A DNA stretch of 61,935 bases from the NCBI GenBank assembly GCA_945903275.1, contig CAMDNW010000011.1, positions 1-61,935 on the forward strand. The letters are read 5' to 3'. Shown piece after piece: positions 25,732 to 34,413 of the stretch (the first letter of the stretch is position 1; every line of letters begins with the position of its first letter). The DNA comes from Thermoflexus hugenholtzii JAD2 (GTDB taxonomy: Bacteria > Chloroflexota > Dehalococcoidia > UBA2979). The translations under genes were made by a program, and so were the position numbers. The notes below the pieces were generated by a model. The model made no database searches, had not been told where the DNA came from, and worked only from the letters and a program-made list of their open reading frames with translations.

Positions 25732-26594
25732 GCGTGCGCTCGATCGTGTACGAGCAGTAGTTCGTGCGCCTTCTCGGCAATGTCGCCGGTGGTAACCAGA
25801 GCCTCGCCGACGAGCAGTGCATGCACGCCCACCGCCTGCATGCGGCGCGCGTCGGCGGCGGTCTTGATCGCCGACTCAGCGACGACGGTGACTTCGGATG
25901 GCACGAGGCGCGCGAGGCGCTCCGTGGTGCTGAGATCTTCATGGAACGTGCGGAGGTCGCGGTTGTTCACGCCGATCACGCGCGCACCGGCGGCGAGCGC
26001 CGCCTCGACCTCAGCCTCGTCGTGTACCTCGACGAGCGGTTCGAGGCCTTCGGCGCGGGTGAGCGCGATCAGGTCGCGGAGCGCGGCAGGCTCCAGCATC
26101 ATCACGATCAGCAGCAGCGCGTCCGCGCCGTTCGCGCACGACTCGCGCACCTGGTACGGGTCGAAGATGAAGTCCTTGCGCAGTAGCGCGGGCCGGTCGG
26201 AGTCATCACCGAACGCCTCGCGGGCATCGCGCAGGTCGGCAATGCGGCCGCGAAAGAACGATGGCTCAGTCAGCACCGAAACCGCCGAGGCACCAGCCGC
26301 CGCGTACGCCCGCGCCTGATCCGCCGCCACGAGGTCAGCGTCGAACAATCCTTTCGACGGTGAGGCTCGCTTGATCTCCGCGATTAGGCGCAGCCGCGCG
26401 TACAGCGGTGCGGCCTTGCGGCCTTCGCGCAGCCGCGTGATGAAGTCCGCGGGCATGCCGGGCAGCGCCGAGACGAGCGCGGCGAAGTTGACCTCGGGGA
26501 TCGCGCGGCGATCCTCAGCCAACCGCTCGCGGCGATCGGCGACGATGCGGTCGAGCACCGTGCCGGTGGCGCGTGCGCCGTCTGCTTCAGGCAC
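25728..26594 (-). CDS. trpC: Indole-3-glycerol phosphate synthase
   Basis: TrpC forms the indole ring from the Amadori product. The 288-residue barrel shows LIAEIKRASPSKG, LRKDFIFDPYQV, ESCANGADALLLIVMML and GVNNRDLRTF, all family signatures. I choose the GTG at 26594, overlapping the trpD end by 8 nt. A slightly downstream GTG (VLDRIVADRRERL) would also fit the usual N-terminus, so the exact start is uncertain. Confidence 0.94.
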   Translation of the reverse strand: MPEADGARATGTVLDRIVADRRERLAEDRRAIPEVNFAALVSALPGMPADFITRLREGRKAAPLYARLRLIAEIKRASPSKGLFDADLVAADQARAYAAAGASAVSVLTEPSFFRGRIADLRDAREAFGDDSDRPALLRKDFIFDPYQVRESCANGADALLLIVMMLEPAALRDLIALTRAEGLEPLVEVHDEAEVEAALAAGARVIGVNNRDLRTFHEDLSTTERLARLVPSEVTVVAESAIKTAADARRMQAVGVHALLVGEALVTTGDIAEKAHELLLVHDRAHA

Positions 26595-27642
26595 GCCGGG
26601 TCGCCTCCACGAATGCGCCGACGCAGGCGGCGGCATCGCCGTTGTCCAAATGGTGCGCAGCCAGTTTGACGCCCAACCGTAGCGATGAGGTCAGCCCGGT
26701 GACGAACAGCCCCGCTCCCGCAGTGGCGAGGATCAGGTCGCGCACGGCGGGAGGCCCATCGCCGCGCAAAACGTCGCGGAAGATCTTCGCGTTCTGGTCG
26801 GGCGTGCCGCCGGTGATCTCCTCGAAAACATGGGTATCGAGGCCGAGTTCGGCCGGCGTGATGGTGCGAGGCGTAACGGTGTTGCCTTTGACCTCGAACG
26901 CCGTGGTGGGGCCAGTGACGGTAATGTCATCGAGGCCGTCCGAGCCTGCGACGACTAAGGCATGCCGCATCCCGAGGCGTGCAAGCACGCCCGCGAGGCG
27001 CTCGGCGAGCGCGGGGTTGGCCGCACCCATGATGTGACATTGCGCGCCCGCAGGATTGGTGAGCGGGCCGAGGATGTTGAACACGGTGCGGATGCCGAGT
27101 TGCGGGCGCAGCGGCCCGGCAAACTTCATCGCGGGGTGGAACGACGGCGCGAACATGAAGCCGACGCCAGTCTGCTCAATCACCTTCGCAACCTGCGCCG
27201 GCGATAGCATGATGTTCGCGCCGAGCGCCTCCAGCAGGTCGGCCGCGCCGGACTGCGAGGTCATGGCGCGATTGCCGTGCTTCGCGACGGTCGCGCCCGC
27301 CGCCGCCGCGACAAAAGCCGCTGCGGTGGAGGCGTTGAACACCTTCTTTGAGGAGCCGCCGGTGCCGCAGGTGTCGAGCAGCGGCTTCGCGGCGACTTCG
27401 ACGTGCAGCGAGCGGGCGCGCATCACGCGGGCCATGCCGGTGATCTCGTCGACCGTCTCGCCCTTCATGCGCAGCGCGGTGACGAACGCGCCGAACTGCG
27501 CGGGCGTCGCGCCTTCGCTCATGATCTCGTCCATGCAGTCATACGCCTCGGCCTCGGTCAGGTCGCGGTGCTCATCGACGATGGCGGCGAGGGCGGCGCG
27601 AATCGCCTGCCCGGGCATTGGGGTTGGTGCCGCAGTGGTCAC
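26587..27642 (-). CDS. trpD: Anthranilate phosphoribosyltransferase
   Basis: TrpD transfers phosphoribose from PRPP to anthranilate. The 351-residue enzyme shows DTCGTGGSSKKVFNAST (PRPP-binding glycine loop), KHGNRAMTSQSGAADLLEALG and FAPSFHPAMK with GIRTVFNILGPLTNPA. The start is GTG at 27642, overlapping the trpG stop (GTGA). Confidence 0.96.
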   Translation of the reverse strand: MTTAAPTPMPGQAIRAALAAIVDEHRDLTEAEAYDCMDEIMSEGATPAQFGAFVTALRMKGETVDEITGMARVMRARSLHVEVAAKPLLDTCGTGGSSKKVFNASTAAAFVAAAAGATVAKHGNRAMTSQSGAADLLEALGANIMLSPAQVAKVIEQTGVGFMFAPSFHPAMKFAGPLRPQLGIRTVFNILGPLTNPAGAQCHIMGAANPALAERLAGVLARLGMRHALVVAGSDGLDDITVTGPTTAFEVKGNTVTPRTITPAELGLDTHVFEEITGGTPDQNAKIFRDVLRGDGPPAVRDLILATAGAGLFVTGLTSSLRLGVKLAAHHLDNGDAAACVGAFVEATRRA

Positions 27643-28238
27643 GCACGGCTCCTCGTGGTCTCGGAGGCGCGGTTGGGCAGCGCGAGAAAGTTGCGGAGCA
27701 GGTCGTGACCGACAAGGGTCATGATCGACTCCGGGTGGAACTGCACGCCCTCGATGGCGTATTCGCGGTGCCGCACGCCCATGATCACGCCGCTCTCTGC
27801 GCGGGCTGAGACCTCCAGTACCGCAGGCACCGAAGACGACTCGATCGCGAGCGAATGATAGCGAATGGCCTCGAACGGGTCGGGAAGGTCGGCGAAGATG
27901 CCTTTGCCGTCATGCGAGATCATCGAGGTCTTGCCGTGCATGATCTCGCCCGCCGAGACCACGTTGCCGCCAAAGGCCCGGCCGATGGCCTGATGCCCAA
28001 GGCAGACGCCAAGCAGCGGCACCTGCCCAGCGGCGGCCCTGATCAGGTCGACGGAGATGCCTGCTTCGTCTGGCGTGCACGGGCCGGGGGAGACGACGAT
28101 GCGCTCCGGGGCCATCGCGAGGCAGTCCTCGACCGAGATCTGGTCGTTGCGGTGCACCTCGACCTCCGCGCCCAATTCGGCGAGGTACTGGTAGAGGTTG
28201 TAGGTGAACGAGTCGTAGTTATCGATGAGCAGCAGCAT
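27639..28238 (-). CDS. trpG: Anthranilate synthase glutamine amidotransferase subunit
   Basis: TrpG supplies ammonia from glutamine to TrpE and may also serve PabB. The 199-residue class I amidotransferase has NYDSFTYNL, the nucleophile Cys in GVCLGHQAIG and the His-Glu pair in VQFHPESIMT. It is separated from trpE by the Nudix-DinB gene but coupled to it by a TGATG overlap. Confidence 0.96.
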   Translation of the reverse strand: MLLLIDNYDSFTYNLYQYLAELGAEVEVHRNDQISVEDCLAMAPERIVVSPGPCTPDEAGISVDLIRAAAGQVPLLGVCLGHQAIGRAFGGNVVSAGEIMHGKTSMISHDGKGIFADLPDPFEAIRYHSLAIESSSVPAVLEVSARAESGVIMGVRHREYAIEGVQFHPESIMTLVGHDLLRNFLALPNRASETTRSRA

Positions 28239-29143
28239 CAGTGCCCTCCCTCGGCGAGCAACCGGCGGGCGCTGTCGAGCATCGCACGCAATTGATCGGT
28301 GCGCTCGCGGTCGTATTCGGCGATCGCGGTGAACTGGTCGCGCACGGCGGTGGTGCCGCGGCGCGGGTGCGGCCCGATGTGAGCCAGTTGCTCGGGCATG
28401 AGCGCATCGAGGATGCGCAGCGTGTCGTCATGCGCGGCGACCACTTCCGAGCGCGCCTCGGCATCCGAGAGCCTGCGGCGGATGCGGCGTTCTGCCTCCG
28501 CCTGATCCTCGTTGAACTCGCGCCACGGGTGCCCCGGCGTCTCCGCGAACCGCAGCGCCTCGTCGGCTGTGTACGCCTCGCGGGCCGCGAGGTGGTGCAG
28601 CACATCGACCGGCGCGAGCGTGCCATCGAGCAGCCGCTCGCGCATGGTGACCGGAATCGCGTCGTACGCCGCGAGCAGTTCCGCGCACGCCTCGATCAGC
28701 GCCTGAACGATCTCGTCGTGCGGGTCGTCGATGGGCGCGCTGACGCTGTGCCCGCCGAGCCACGCGGCAACCTCAGGCTGCACGTCCACACCATCGAGCG
28801 CTGCGGAGTCGACCCAGCCAGCGTCATCGAAGTCCTGCCCGCTGTAGCGAGGCTCACCGGTCCAGCCGATGGCGTCGAAGACGTTGATCACAATGTCTTC
28901 GTCACCAGCAGGGACGGTCAGCGTCTCGGCGAATTGCAACAAGCCGGGGTCGAGGCGGAGCACGTCGCGCAACAGTCGCGTAGCGACCGACTCGGCGACC
29001 TCGTCGTCCGCGACGGCGGCGAAGGGCACCGACCAGCGTCCGGCGGCGATGCCGGAGCGGTGCCGCACCAGCAGCACCTGGCCGTCGTTGCGGCGGATGC
29101 GCACGCCCGCGGCCACGATCATCAGCCGTTCGGCGGTCATCAT
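28238..29143 (-). CDS. Nudix-like / DinB-like two-domain fusion protein in the trp operon
   Basis: The 301-residue protein has an N-terminal Nudix fold (VAAGVRIRRNDGQVLLVRHRSG, then GRWSVPFAAVADDEVAESV). The Nudix box is degenerate: the catalytic REVxEE helix reads LRDVLR, so hydrolase activity is doubtful. From about residue 145 a four-helix segment resembles DinB/DfsB-type domains, with DVLHHLAAREAYTADEALRFAE and PGHPWREF. The gene overlaps trpE (TGATG) and trpG (TGATG), so it is fully embedded in the operon. Its role is unknown; a regulatory or detoxifying accessory is possible. The DinB assignment is tentative. Confidence 0.65.
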   Translation of the reverse strand: MMTAERLMIVAAGVRIRRNDGQVLLVRHRSGIAAGRWSVPFAAVADDEVAESVATRLLRDVLRLDPGLLQFAETLTVPAGDEDIVINVFDAIGWTGEPRYSGQDFDDAGWVDSAALDGVDVQPEVAAWLGGHSVSAPIDDPHDEIVQALIEACAELLAAYDAIPVTMRERLLDGTLAPVDVLHHLAAREAYTADEALRFAETPGHPWREFNEDQAEAERRIRRRLSDAEARSEVVAAHDDTLRILDALMPEQLAHIGPHPRRGTTAVRDQFTAIAEYDRERTDQLRAMLDSARRLLAEGGH

Positions 29144-30609
29144 CAGTAGCCTAGGCTTCCGCTGGCGACAGTGGCCGTGCGCTCGGCGTCGTCTATGGCC
29201 GCGAGGGCGGCACGCGCCTTGTGCTGCGTCTCCTCGAACTCCTTCACGGCATCAGAATCATAGACGATGCCGCCGCCCGCCTGCACATGCGCCCAGCCGT
29301 CCTTCATCAGCACGGTGCGGATCGTGATGCAGGTCTCGACGTTGCCGGAGAGGTCAAAGAAGCCCACAGCGCCCGCGTACGGGCCGCGCTGGTCGGGTTC
29401 CAGTTCAGCGACGATCTCCATCGCGCGCACTTTCGGTGCACCAGAAACCGTGCCCGCCGGGAAGGCGGAGCGGAGCGCCTCGTACGGGCTCAGGCCGTCG
29501 CGGAGGCGGCCTTGCACATGACTGACGAGGTGCATGACGTGCGAGTAACGCTCAATGTCAAAGCGCTGCATGACCTCCACGCTCCCCGGCGTGGAGACGC
29601 GGCCGACATCGTTGCGGCCGAGGTCGAGCAGCATCACGTGTTCGGCCAGTTCCTTCGGGTCGTGCGCCAGTTCGTCCGCGAGCCGCGCGTCCTCCTCTGG
29701 TGTCGCGCCGCGCGGGCGGGTGCCCGCGATTGGGTGGACATCGACTTTACCGTCCTCGACCCGCACCAGCAGTTCCGGCGACGCGCCGACCAGGTACGTG
29801 CCGCCGAACTGGAGGTAGTACATGTACGGCGACGGGTTAATCTTGCGCAGCGAGCGGTACACCTCGAACGGGTGCACGCCGGTCTGGCGCGAAAACCGTT
29901 GCGAGATCACCGCCTGCACAATATCGCCCGCGCGGATGTATTCGCGCGTGCGCTCGACCGCGTTCAGATAATCCTCGCGCATCCAGTTGGACTGCACGGG
30001 CTGCCCAACGGGGCCGTCGCACGGCTGGTACGGCAGCGCCGCCAGCGGCTGCCCGAGGCGCTCCAGCAGTTGTGTGACTTTCCACCCCGCCTGCGCGTAG
30101 GCAGCGTCGATATCGCCATCGAGGCGCACATGTGCGACGACTTTGATCGTGTGCAGCAGGTGGTCGAAGACCAGCAGCGTGTCGGTGAACATGAGCCACG
30201 ACTGCGGCACACCCAGCATGTCGCGCTCCGGTTGCGGCACGCGCGGCTCGAAGTGCCGCACAGCCTCGTAACCGAGGTAGCCGACGGCCCCGCCGTGGAA
30301 GCGGGGCAGGCCTGGGACATCCACGGAGCGGAAGCGGCCGATCTCCGCCTCGACCTCGGTGAGCGGGTCGCCATCCGCGTGCTGAAGCGCCGCGACGCGG
30401 TACGGTTCGGTGCCGATGAACGAGTAGCGCCCGACCCGCTCGCCGCCCTCGACAGATTCGAGGAGGTACGAGTAGTCGCCGCGCGCGACCTTGAGGAAGG
30501 CCGATACGGGTGTTTCGAGGTCGGCACGCACCTCGCGGTAGACCGGAGCGATGTTGCCGCGGCCAACCATGCCGTGGACGTCTTCCAGTGATGGATACAA
30601 CTCACTCAT
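29143..30609 (-). CDS. trpE: Anthranilate synthase component I
   Basis: TrpE makes anthranilate from chorismate and ammonia and is the feedback-controlled entry to tryptophan. The 488-residue protein has the N-terminal LLES segment (YSYLLESVEGGERVGRYS) that forms the tryptophan-binding site. It also has the catalytic GTRPRGATPEED, LLDLGRNDVGRV, FPAGTVSGAPKVRAMEI and VQAGGGIVYDSD. Retention of LLES suggests tryptophan inhibition. It begins 49 bp after the trpS stop with no visible terminator between them, so it may share the T-box-controlled transcript. Confidence 0.96.
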   Translation of the reverse strand: MSELYPSLEDVHGMVGRGNIAPVYREVRADLETPVSAFLKVARGDYSYLLESVEGGERVGRYSFIGTEPYRVAALQHADGDPLTEVEAEIGRFRSVDVPGLPRFHGGAVGYLGYEAVRHFEPRVPQPERDMLGVPQSWLMFTDTLLVFDHLLHTIKVVAHVRLDGDIDAAYAQAGWKVTQLLERLGQPLAALPYQPCDGPVGQPVQSNWMREDYLNAVERTREYIRAGDIVQAVISQRFSRQTGVHPFEVYRSLRKINPSPYMYYLQFGGTYLVGASPELLVRVEDGKVDVHPIAGTRPRGATPEEDARLADELAHDPKELAEHVMLLDLGRNDVGRVSTPGSVEVMQRFDIERYSHVMHLVSHVQGRLRDGLSPYEALRSAFPAGTVSGAPKVRAMEIVAELEPDQRGPYAGAVGFFDLSGNVETCITIRTVLMKDGWAHVQAGGGIVYDSDAVKEFEETQHKARAALAAIDDAERTATVASGSLGY

Positions 30610-30658
30610 AGCAGTTCACTTTCTCGATGCAGCGCCCAGAGGCGCCCGGTGCGCGCGC

Positions 30659-31699
30659 TCATCGCAGCCGTGCCGTCATCGCGTCCGGGGTGTAGACGAT
30701 GCGCATGCGCTCGCGCACCTCGTCGATCGTCTCGCGCGCTATGACGCGCTCGCGCTCGCTGCCAGCGTGCAGCACCTCGGCAACATACTCTGGCCGCGCC
30801 TCGATTTGCGCTCGCCGCTCGCGCACCGGATCGAGGAACGCGTTGAGGGCGACTACGAGCGTGTCCTTCACCTCGCCGTCACTGACCGTGCCGCGGGTAT
30901 AGCGCTCCTTCAGGTCGCGCACTGCTTCGGTGTCCGGGTTGAAGACATCGTGATAGAGGAACACCGGGTTGTTCTCGACGATCCCGGGATCGGTGGCCTG
31001 TAGTCGTGGGTGCTGGCCGGTGATATCCGTGACCATGCGGCGAACCTTTCGCTGCACCGTCTTCGCGTCATCTGAGAGGTAGATGGCGTTGTCCAAACTC
31101 TTGCTCATCTTCGCCTGGCCGTCGGTGCCGAGCAGCCGTGGCACGCGGCCGACTAGGCTCTTCGGCTCGGGGAACATCTCGCCGTAGGTGCGGTTGAACT
31201 TGCGCGCGATCTCGCGGGTCAACTCGATGTGCGGGAGTTGGTCATCGCCTACCGGCACCACGTCTGCCCGTGGCAACAGGATGTCCGCCGCCTGACTCAG
31301 CGGGTAGTTGAAGAAGCCCATGGAGATCGTGTCGTGCTCGTCCTCGATCTGCTGCATCTCGGCCTTGAGCGTGGGGTTGCGATCCAGCCACGACTTCGGG
31401 GTAAGCATGCTGAAGTACATCGTCAGTTCCGCGTGCTCGGGCACGTAGCCCTGCACGACGAACGCCGACTCGTACGGGTCGAGGCCCACCGCCATCCAGT
31501 CGATGGCGACATCGAACACCGAGCGACGGATGCGCTCGATCTCATCGACGTGGTCGCCGAGCGCCTGGTAGTCGGCGATCAGGAAGTAGCACTCGTATTC
31601 GTGCTGGAGGCGCAGCCAGTTCTCCAGCGCGCCAACAAAGTGCCCCAAGTGCAACGGCCCGGTGGGCCGCATACCGGTCAGGATGCGCTGACGTGCCAT
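30659..31699 (-). CDS. trpS: Tryptophanyl-tRNA synthetase
   Basis: This charges tRNA-Trp. The 346-residue class I enzyme shows the HIGH motif TGPLHLGHFVGAL, the GDDQLPHIELTREIA specificity loop and KMSKS (GQAKMSKSLDNAI). The ATG at 31699 gives the expected N-terminus MARQRILTGMRPTG; in-frame codons further upstream lie inside the T-box leader. A tryptophan T-box with an intrinsic terminator ends about 33 nt before the start codon, so expression should rise when tRNA-Trp is uncharged. Confidence 0.97.
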   Translation of the reverse strand: MARQRILTGMRPTGPLHLGHFVGALENWLRLQHEYECYFLIADYQALGDHVDEIERIRRSVFDVAIDWMAVGLDPYESAFVVQGYVPEHAELTMYFSMLTPKSWLDRNPTLKAEMQQIEDEHDTISMGFFNYPLSQAADILLPRADVVPVGDDQLPHIELTREIARKFNRTYGEMFPEPKSLVGRVPRLLGTDGQAKMSKSLDNAIYLSDDAKTVQRKVRRMVTDITGQHPRLQATDPGIVENNPVFLYHDVFNPDTEAVRDLKERYTRGTVSDGEVKDTLVVALNAFLDPVRERRAQIEARPEYVAEVLHAGSERERVIARETIDEVRERMRIVYTPDAMTARLR

Positions 31700-31731
31700 G
31701 ACTGCCTCCAACTCTGAGTCCCGCGACAAAC

Positions 31732-31763
31732 AAAAAGACCATCGCCTCCATGGGGCGATGGTC
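31732..31763 (-). terminator. T-box intrinsic terminator
   Basis: On the minus strand GACCATCGCC and GGCGATGGTC form a perfect 10-bp stem around a 7-nt loop, followed by TTTTTGTTTG. The antiterminator sequence overlaps its 5' arm, giving the usual mutually exclusive pair. Confidence 0.93.
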
Positions 31764-32053
31764 CTCGTGGTGCCACCCATATGCCGCACGATGCGGTTGC
31801 CCGCTCGCGCGCTCGTCCAAGCACGGCCACACATCTCGCGATGTGGGCTATGCCCTAGGCATGGATAACGGCGCCCACACCGTCGGCGCCTACTGGCCAC
31901 TCGTTGCCGAGGGCGTTCAGGCCGAGACTCCCGGGGCCATTCGGCCGCTGCGTGTCGGGCACCGGGCTCGCACCTGCCCCGGCTCTCTGCACCTCGATGG
32001 CCTGTATCAGACCTCCGAGGCTCGCCCCGCGTTGCGGCGTACTCGTCCCGTTC
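31732..32053 (-). promoter_or_regulatory. Tryptophan-specific T-box riboswitch leader of trpS
   Basis: On the minus strand the leader has the conserved stem I pieces AGAGAGCC and GGTGCGAGCC, then a specifier loop GAATGGCC whose UGG codon (31939-31937) is tryptophan. The antiterminator T-box TGGGTGGCACCACG has its UGGC bulge matching the GCCA acceptor end of tRNA-Trp, and an intrinsic terminator follows. A TATATC-containing -10 region lies near 32060-32067; the transcript start is approximate. Uncharged tRNA-Trp would bind specifier and bulge, prevent the terminator and switch on trpS and probably the trp genes behind it. Confidence 0.9.
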
Positions 32054-32086
32054 GACGTCGATATATCAACGTTACGTGTTCTGAGG

Positions 32087-32578
32087 CTACGGCTGGGCGG
32101 GCGGGACTGTCAATCGGATCAACGGCTTGGGTTGTTGTCGTCGGTCGGGTCGTAGCCACCCGTCACGGGGGTGCCGATGAGCAAGGTACGGACGCGTCCA
32201 ACCAACTCGCGGGCGACCTTCCACCAGAGGCGGCGGCCGATGGCATCGTCGCTGTCCACCAGTGACGGCAACCACATCGCGTCGATATCGCAGTGGCTCC
32301 ACCAGCGAGGAGACGCTATAGGCAGCGAAGGAGCGGACGACCTGCTCGATGCTGGTCTGGGTGGAGGTTGGCGTGTGCACTTCGCCGGCGGTGACCACAA
32401 AGATGTCCCGCGCGACGACGCCTTGGTGGTAGATGACGGCGCCAGCGGCGTAGCGCTCCTCAATACCGATGGCGGCGATCAATCGCCGATCCGGGAGCGG
32501 GGGCGTGTGAAAGAGCGGCACCTGCGCCAGGCGCTCCGCGAGGCTCGTACCCTCATGTTCGTCAGCAGGGGGAGTCAT
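32087..32578 (-). pseudogene. Frameshifted cyclic-nucleotide-binding-domain protein
   Basis: From ATG 32578 the frame reads LAERLAQVPLFHTPPLPD, then RYAAGAVIYHQGVVARDIFVVTAGEV, the start of a CNMP-binding fold. The RxA motif and the rest of the domain are missing. At about 32330 the reading becomes unlikely, and the neighbouring frame becomes protein-like (CDIDAMWLPSLVDSDDAIG, then RRLWWKVARELVGRVRTLLIG). A one-base shift would join them. It lies just upstream of the T-box promoter and is transcribed in the same direction. Confidence 0.5.
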
Positions 32579-32602
32579 ACAGCGGCGCTGATCACGCAAT
32601 GG

Positions 32603-33232
32603 TCAGACATGGACAACGTGCCTTCCGGGACGAACGCGCTCGGTGGCGACGATATCTAACAGACGATCGACCGCAGCGTCGAGGCCGCCATCGGCGTTCA
32701 CGACTACATGGTCGAAACCATCGCTGAGCGCCAGTTCGCGGCTGGCCATCGCCAGCCGACGCGTAATGGCCTCGGGATCATCGCCGCGCCCGTGGAGCCG
32801 CGCCGCCAGCGTCGCCTCGTCCGGCGTCGCGACGAACACGAAGACCGCGCCGTCCAGCAGGGCTCGAAGCGTGGCGACACCCTGCACGTCCACGCGCATG
32901 ATCACGTCGCGGCCAGCATCGAGCGCGTCGCGCAGTTGCGCGCGAGGCACGCCGTAGAAGTTGCCGTACACCTCTGCATGTTCCAGCAGTTCGTCAGCCG
33001 CGAGCGCGCGGGCGAACTCGTCCTGCGTGACGAAGATGTAGTCGCTCCCATCCACTTCGCCGGGGCGGGGGGCGCGCGTGGTCATAGTGACGGGGACGGT
33101 GAACGCGTCCGTGCGCTCACGCAGGCCCGCGATCACCGCATCCTTGCCAGCGCCCGATGGCCCAGAGACCACGATCACGACGGGCGCCCCCACGGGCGAG
33201 GCGCTAGCCCCGGCCACCGGAACGGAACTCAC
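32603..33232 (-). CDS. gmk: Guanylate kinase
   Basis: This phosphorylates GMP to GDP. The 209-residue protein has the P-loop GPSGAGKDAVI, TTRAPRPGEVDGSDYIFVT (GMP-binding) and IMRVDVQGVATLR. The GTG at 33232 follows GAGCG-rich sequence and overlaps the tyrA 3' end by 29 bp. The P-loop has Asp after Lys where many homologues have Gly or Ser, a variant I believe occurs in related bacteria. Confidence 0.93.
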   Translation of the reverse strand: MSSVPVAGASASPVGAPVVIVVSGPSGAGKDAVIAGLRERTDAFTVPVTMTTRAPRPGEVDGSDYIFVTQDEFARALAADELLEHAEVYGNFYGVPRAQLRDALDAGRDVIMRVDVQGVATLRALLDGAVFVFVATPDEATLAARLHGRGDDPEAITRRLAMASRELALSDGFDHVVVNADGGLDAAVDRLLDIVATERVRPGRHVVHV

Positions 33233-34334
33233 GCTCGCGCTCCTCAAGGCGCTCCTCAGAGCGGCGCTGCATCTCACGCGCGCGTTCCGCGAGCGCGCCG
33301 CCCATGATCAAGTCCATCATGCCGGCGTCGGGCAGGTTCGCCACCACGTCGTCATCCACCTCGCGGCGGCCGACCACGCCCTCGCGGTAGGCGGAGTACT
33401 GCATATTCGCCTCGCTCAGGATGCGGAACAGTTCCGGTTCGCGTTCCACATCCATGATCTCGGTCTCCAGGTCGCGGATCGCCTCGCGATACCGCTGAAG
33501 CCAGTGGACGATCTGGACGCGGTTAGTGATCGCGATGTCGTGCGCCATCGCCGAGTCGGTGCCGGCGAGCCGCGTCGTATCGCGGAAACCGCTGGAAGCG
33601 AGGAGGGACATTTCCGGCCACGCTTCAGAGGCGCGCACCATGCGGAACATCGCCGTCACGGCCATCAGCGGGAGATGCGAGATCGCGGCGACGTAGGCAT
33701 CATGCTCCTCGGGATCCATGAACTGCGGTGTCGCGCCGAGCACGTTCGCAAGACCGAGCACCACGTCCACCGCCCCGCTCGGCACATTCTTCGGCGGCGT
33801 GATCACCCAACGAGCACCGTTGAACAGCGTCCCCTCGGCAGCCTTCGGCCCGGCGTCGGTCTTCCCCGCCATCGGGTGCCCGCCCACGAACGCGACGTGC
33901 TCCGGCAGGATCTCCGCGGCCCACCGCGCGATGTCGGCTTTCGTCGATCCGGTGTCGGTAACGACCGCGCCCGGCTCCAGCGCATGCGCGATGTCTTCCA
34001 TGACCTCGCGGATCGACAGGATCGGCGTCGCGATGATCACGAGGCCAGCGCCGACCACGGCGCGAGCGGGGTTGCCATCAACGATGTCCACTGCATGCAT
34101 CTGCTCGGCTGCTTTCGCGTTGTCGCGCGAGCGATCCGAGCCGACGATCACGAGACCCTTCGGGCCCTTCGCCTTCAGCCCAAGGGCGATTGAGGCGCCG
34201 ATCAGGCCGGTGCCAATGATCGTGACGCGCGGCGAAGCACCACCGCCCCCGGTCGTCACTTCTTCGGCCACTGGTGCAGCCGTTTTGCGGCGAAATCCAA
34301 ATCCCAGCGAGATAGCGAGCTGTCCAACGTTCAT
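33204..34334 (-). CDS. tyrA: Prephenate dehydrogenase
   Basis: TyrA oxidises prephenate to 4-hydroxyphenylpyruvate for tyrosine synthesis. The 376-residue enzyme shows the NAD-binding IIGTGLIGASIALGLK, DTGSTKADI, VGGHPMAGKTDAGP and the HDAYVAAISHLPLM segment. It has about 40 extra N-terminal residues before the Rossmann fold. A start at 34370 would lengthen this further, so the ATG at 34334 is preferred. The C-terminus ends in a charged helix (RSEERLEEREREFRSG) that overlaps gmk. Confidence 0.93.
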   Translation of the reverse strand: MNVGQLAISLGFGFRRKTAAPVAEEVTTGGGGASPRVTIIGTGLIGASIALGLKAKGPKGLVIVGSDRSRDNAKAAEQMHAVDIVDGNPARAVVGAGLVIIATPILSIREVMEDIAHALEPGAVVTDTGSTKADIARWAAEILPEHVAFVGGHPMAGKTDAGPKAAEGTLFNGARWVITPPKNVPSGAVDVVLGLANVLGATPQFMDPEEHDAYVAAISHLPLMAVTAMFRMVRASEAWPEMSLLASSGFRDTTRLAGTDSAMAHDIAITNRVQIVHWLQRYREAIRDLETEIMDVEREPELFRILSEANMQYSAYREGVVGRREVDDDVVANLPDAGMMDLIMGGALAERAREMQRRSEERLEEREREFRSGGRG

Positions 34335-34413
34335 AGCGGCTCCGCGAGGCGCGCTGCGCCTTCCATGCACGATCTCGTAGTTGAGTGTACGGGTTCGAGC
34401 GGCAACCGGACGC

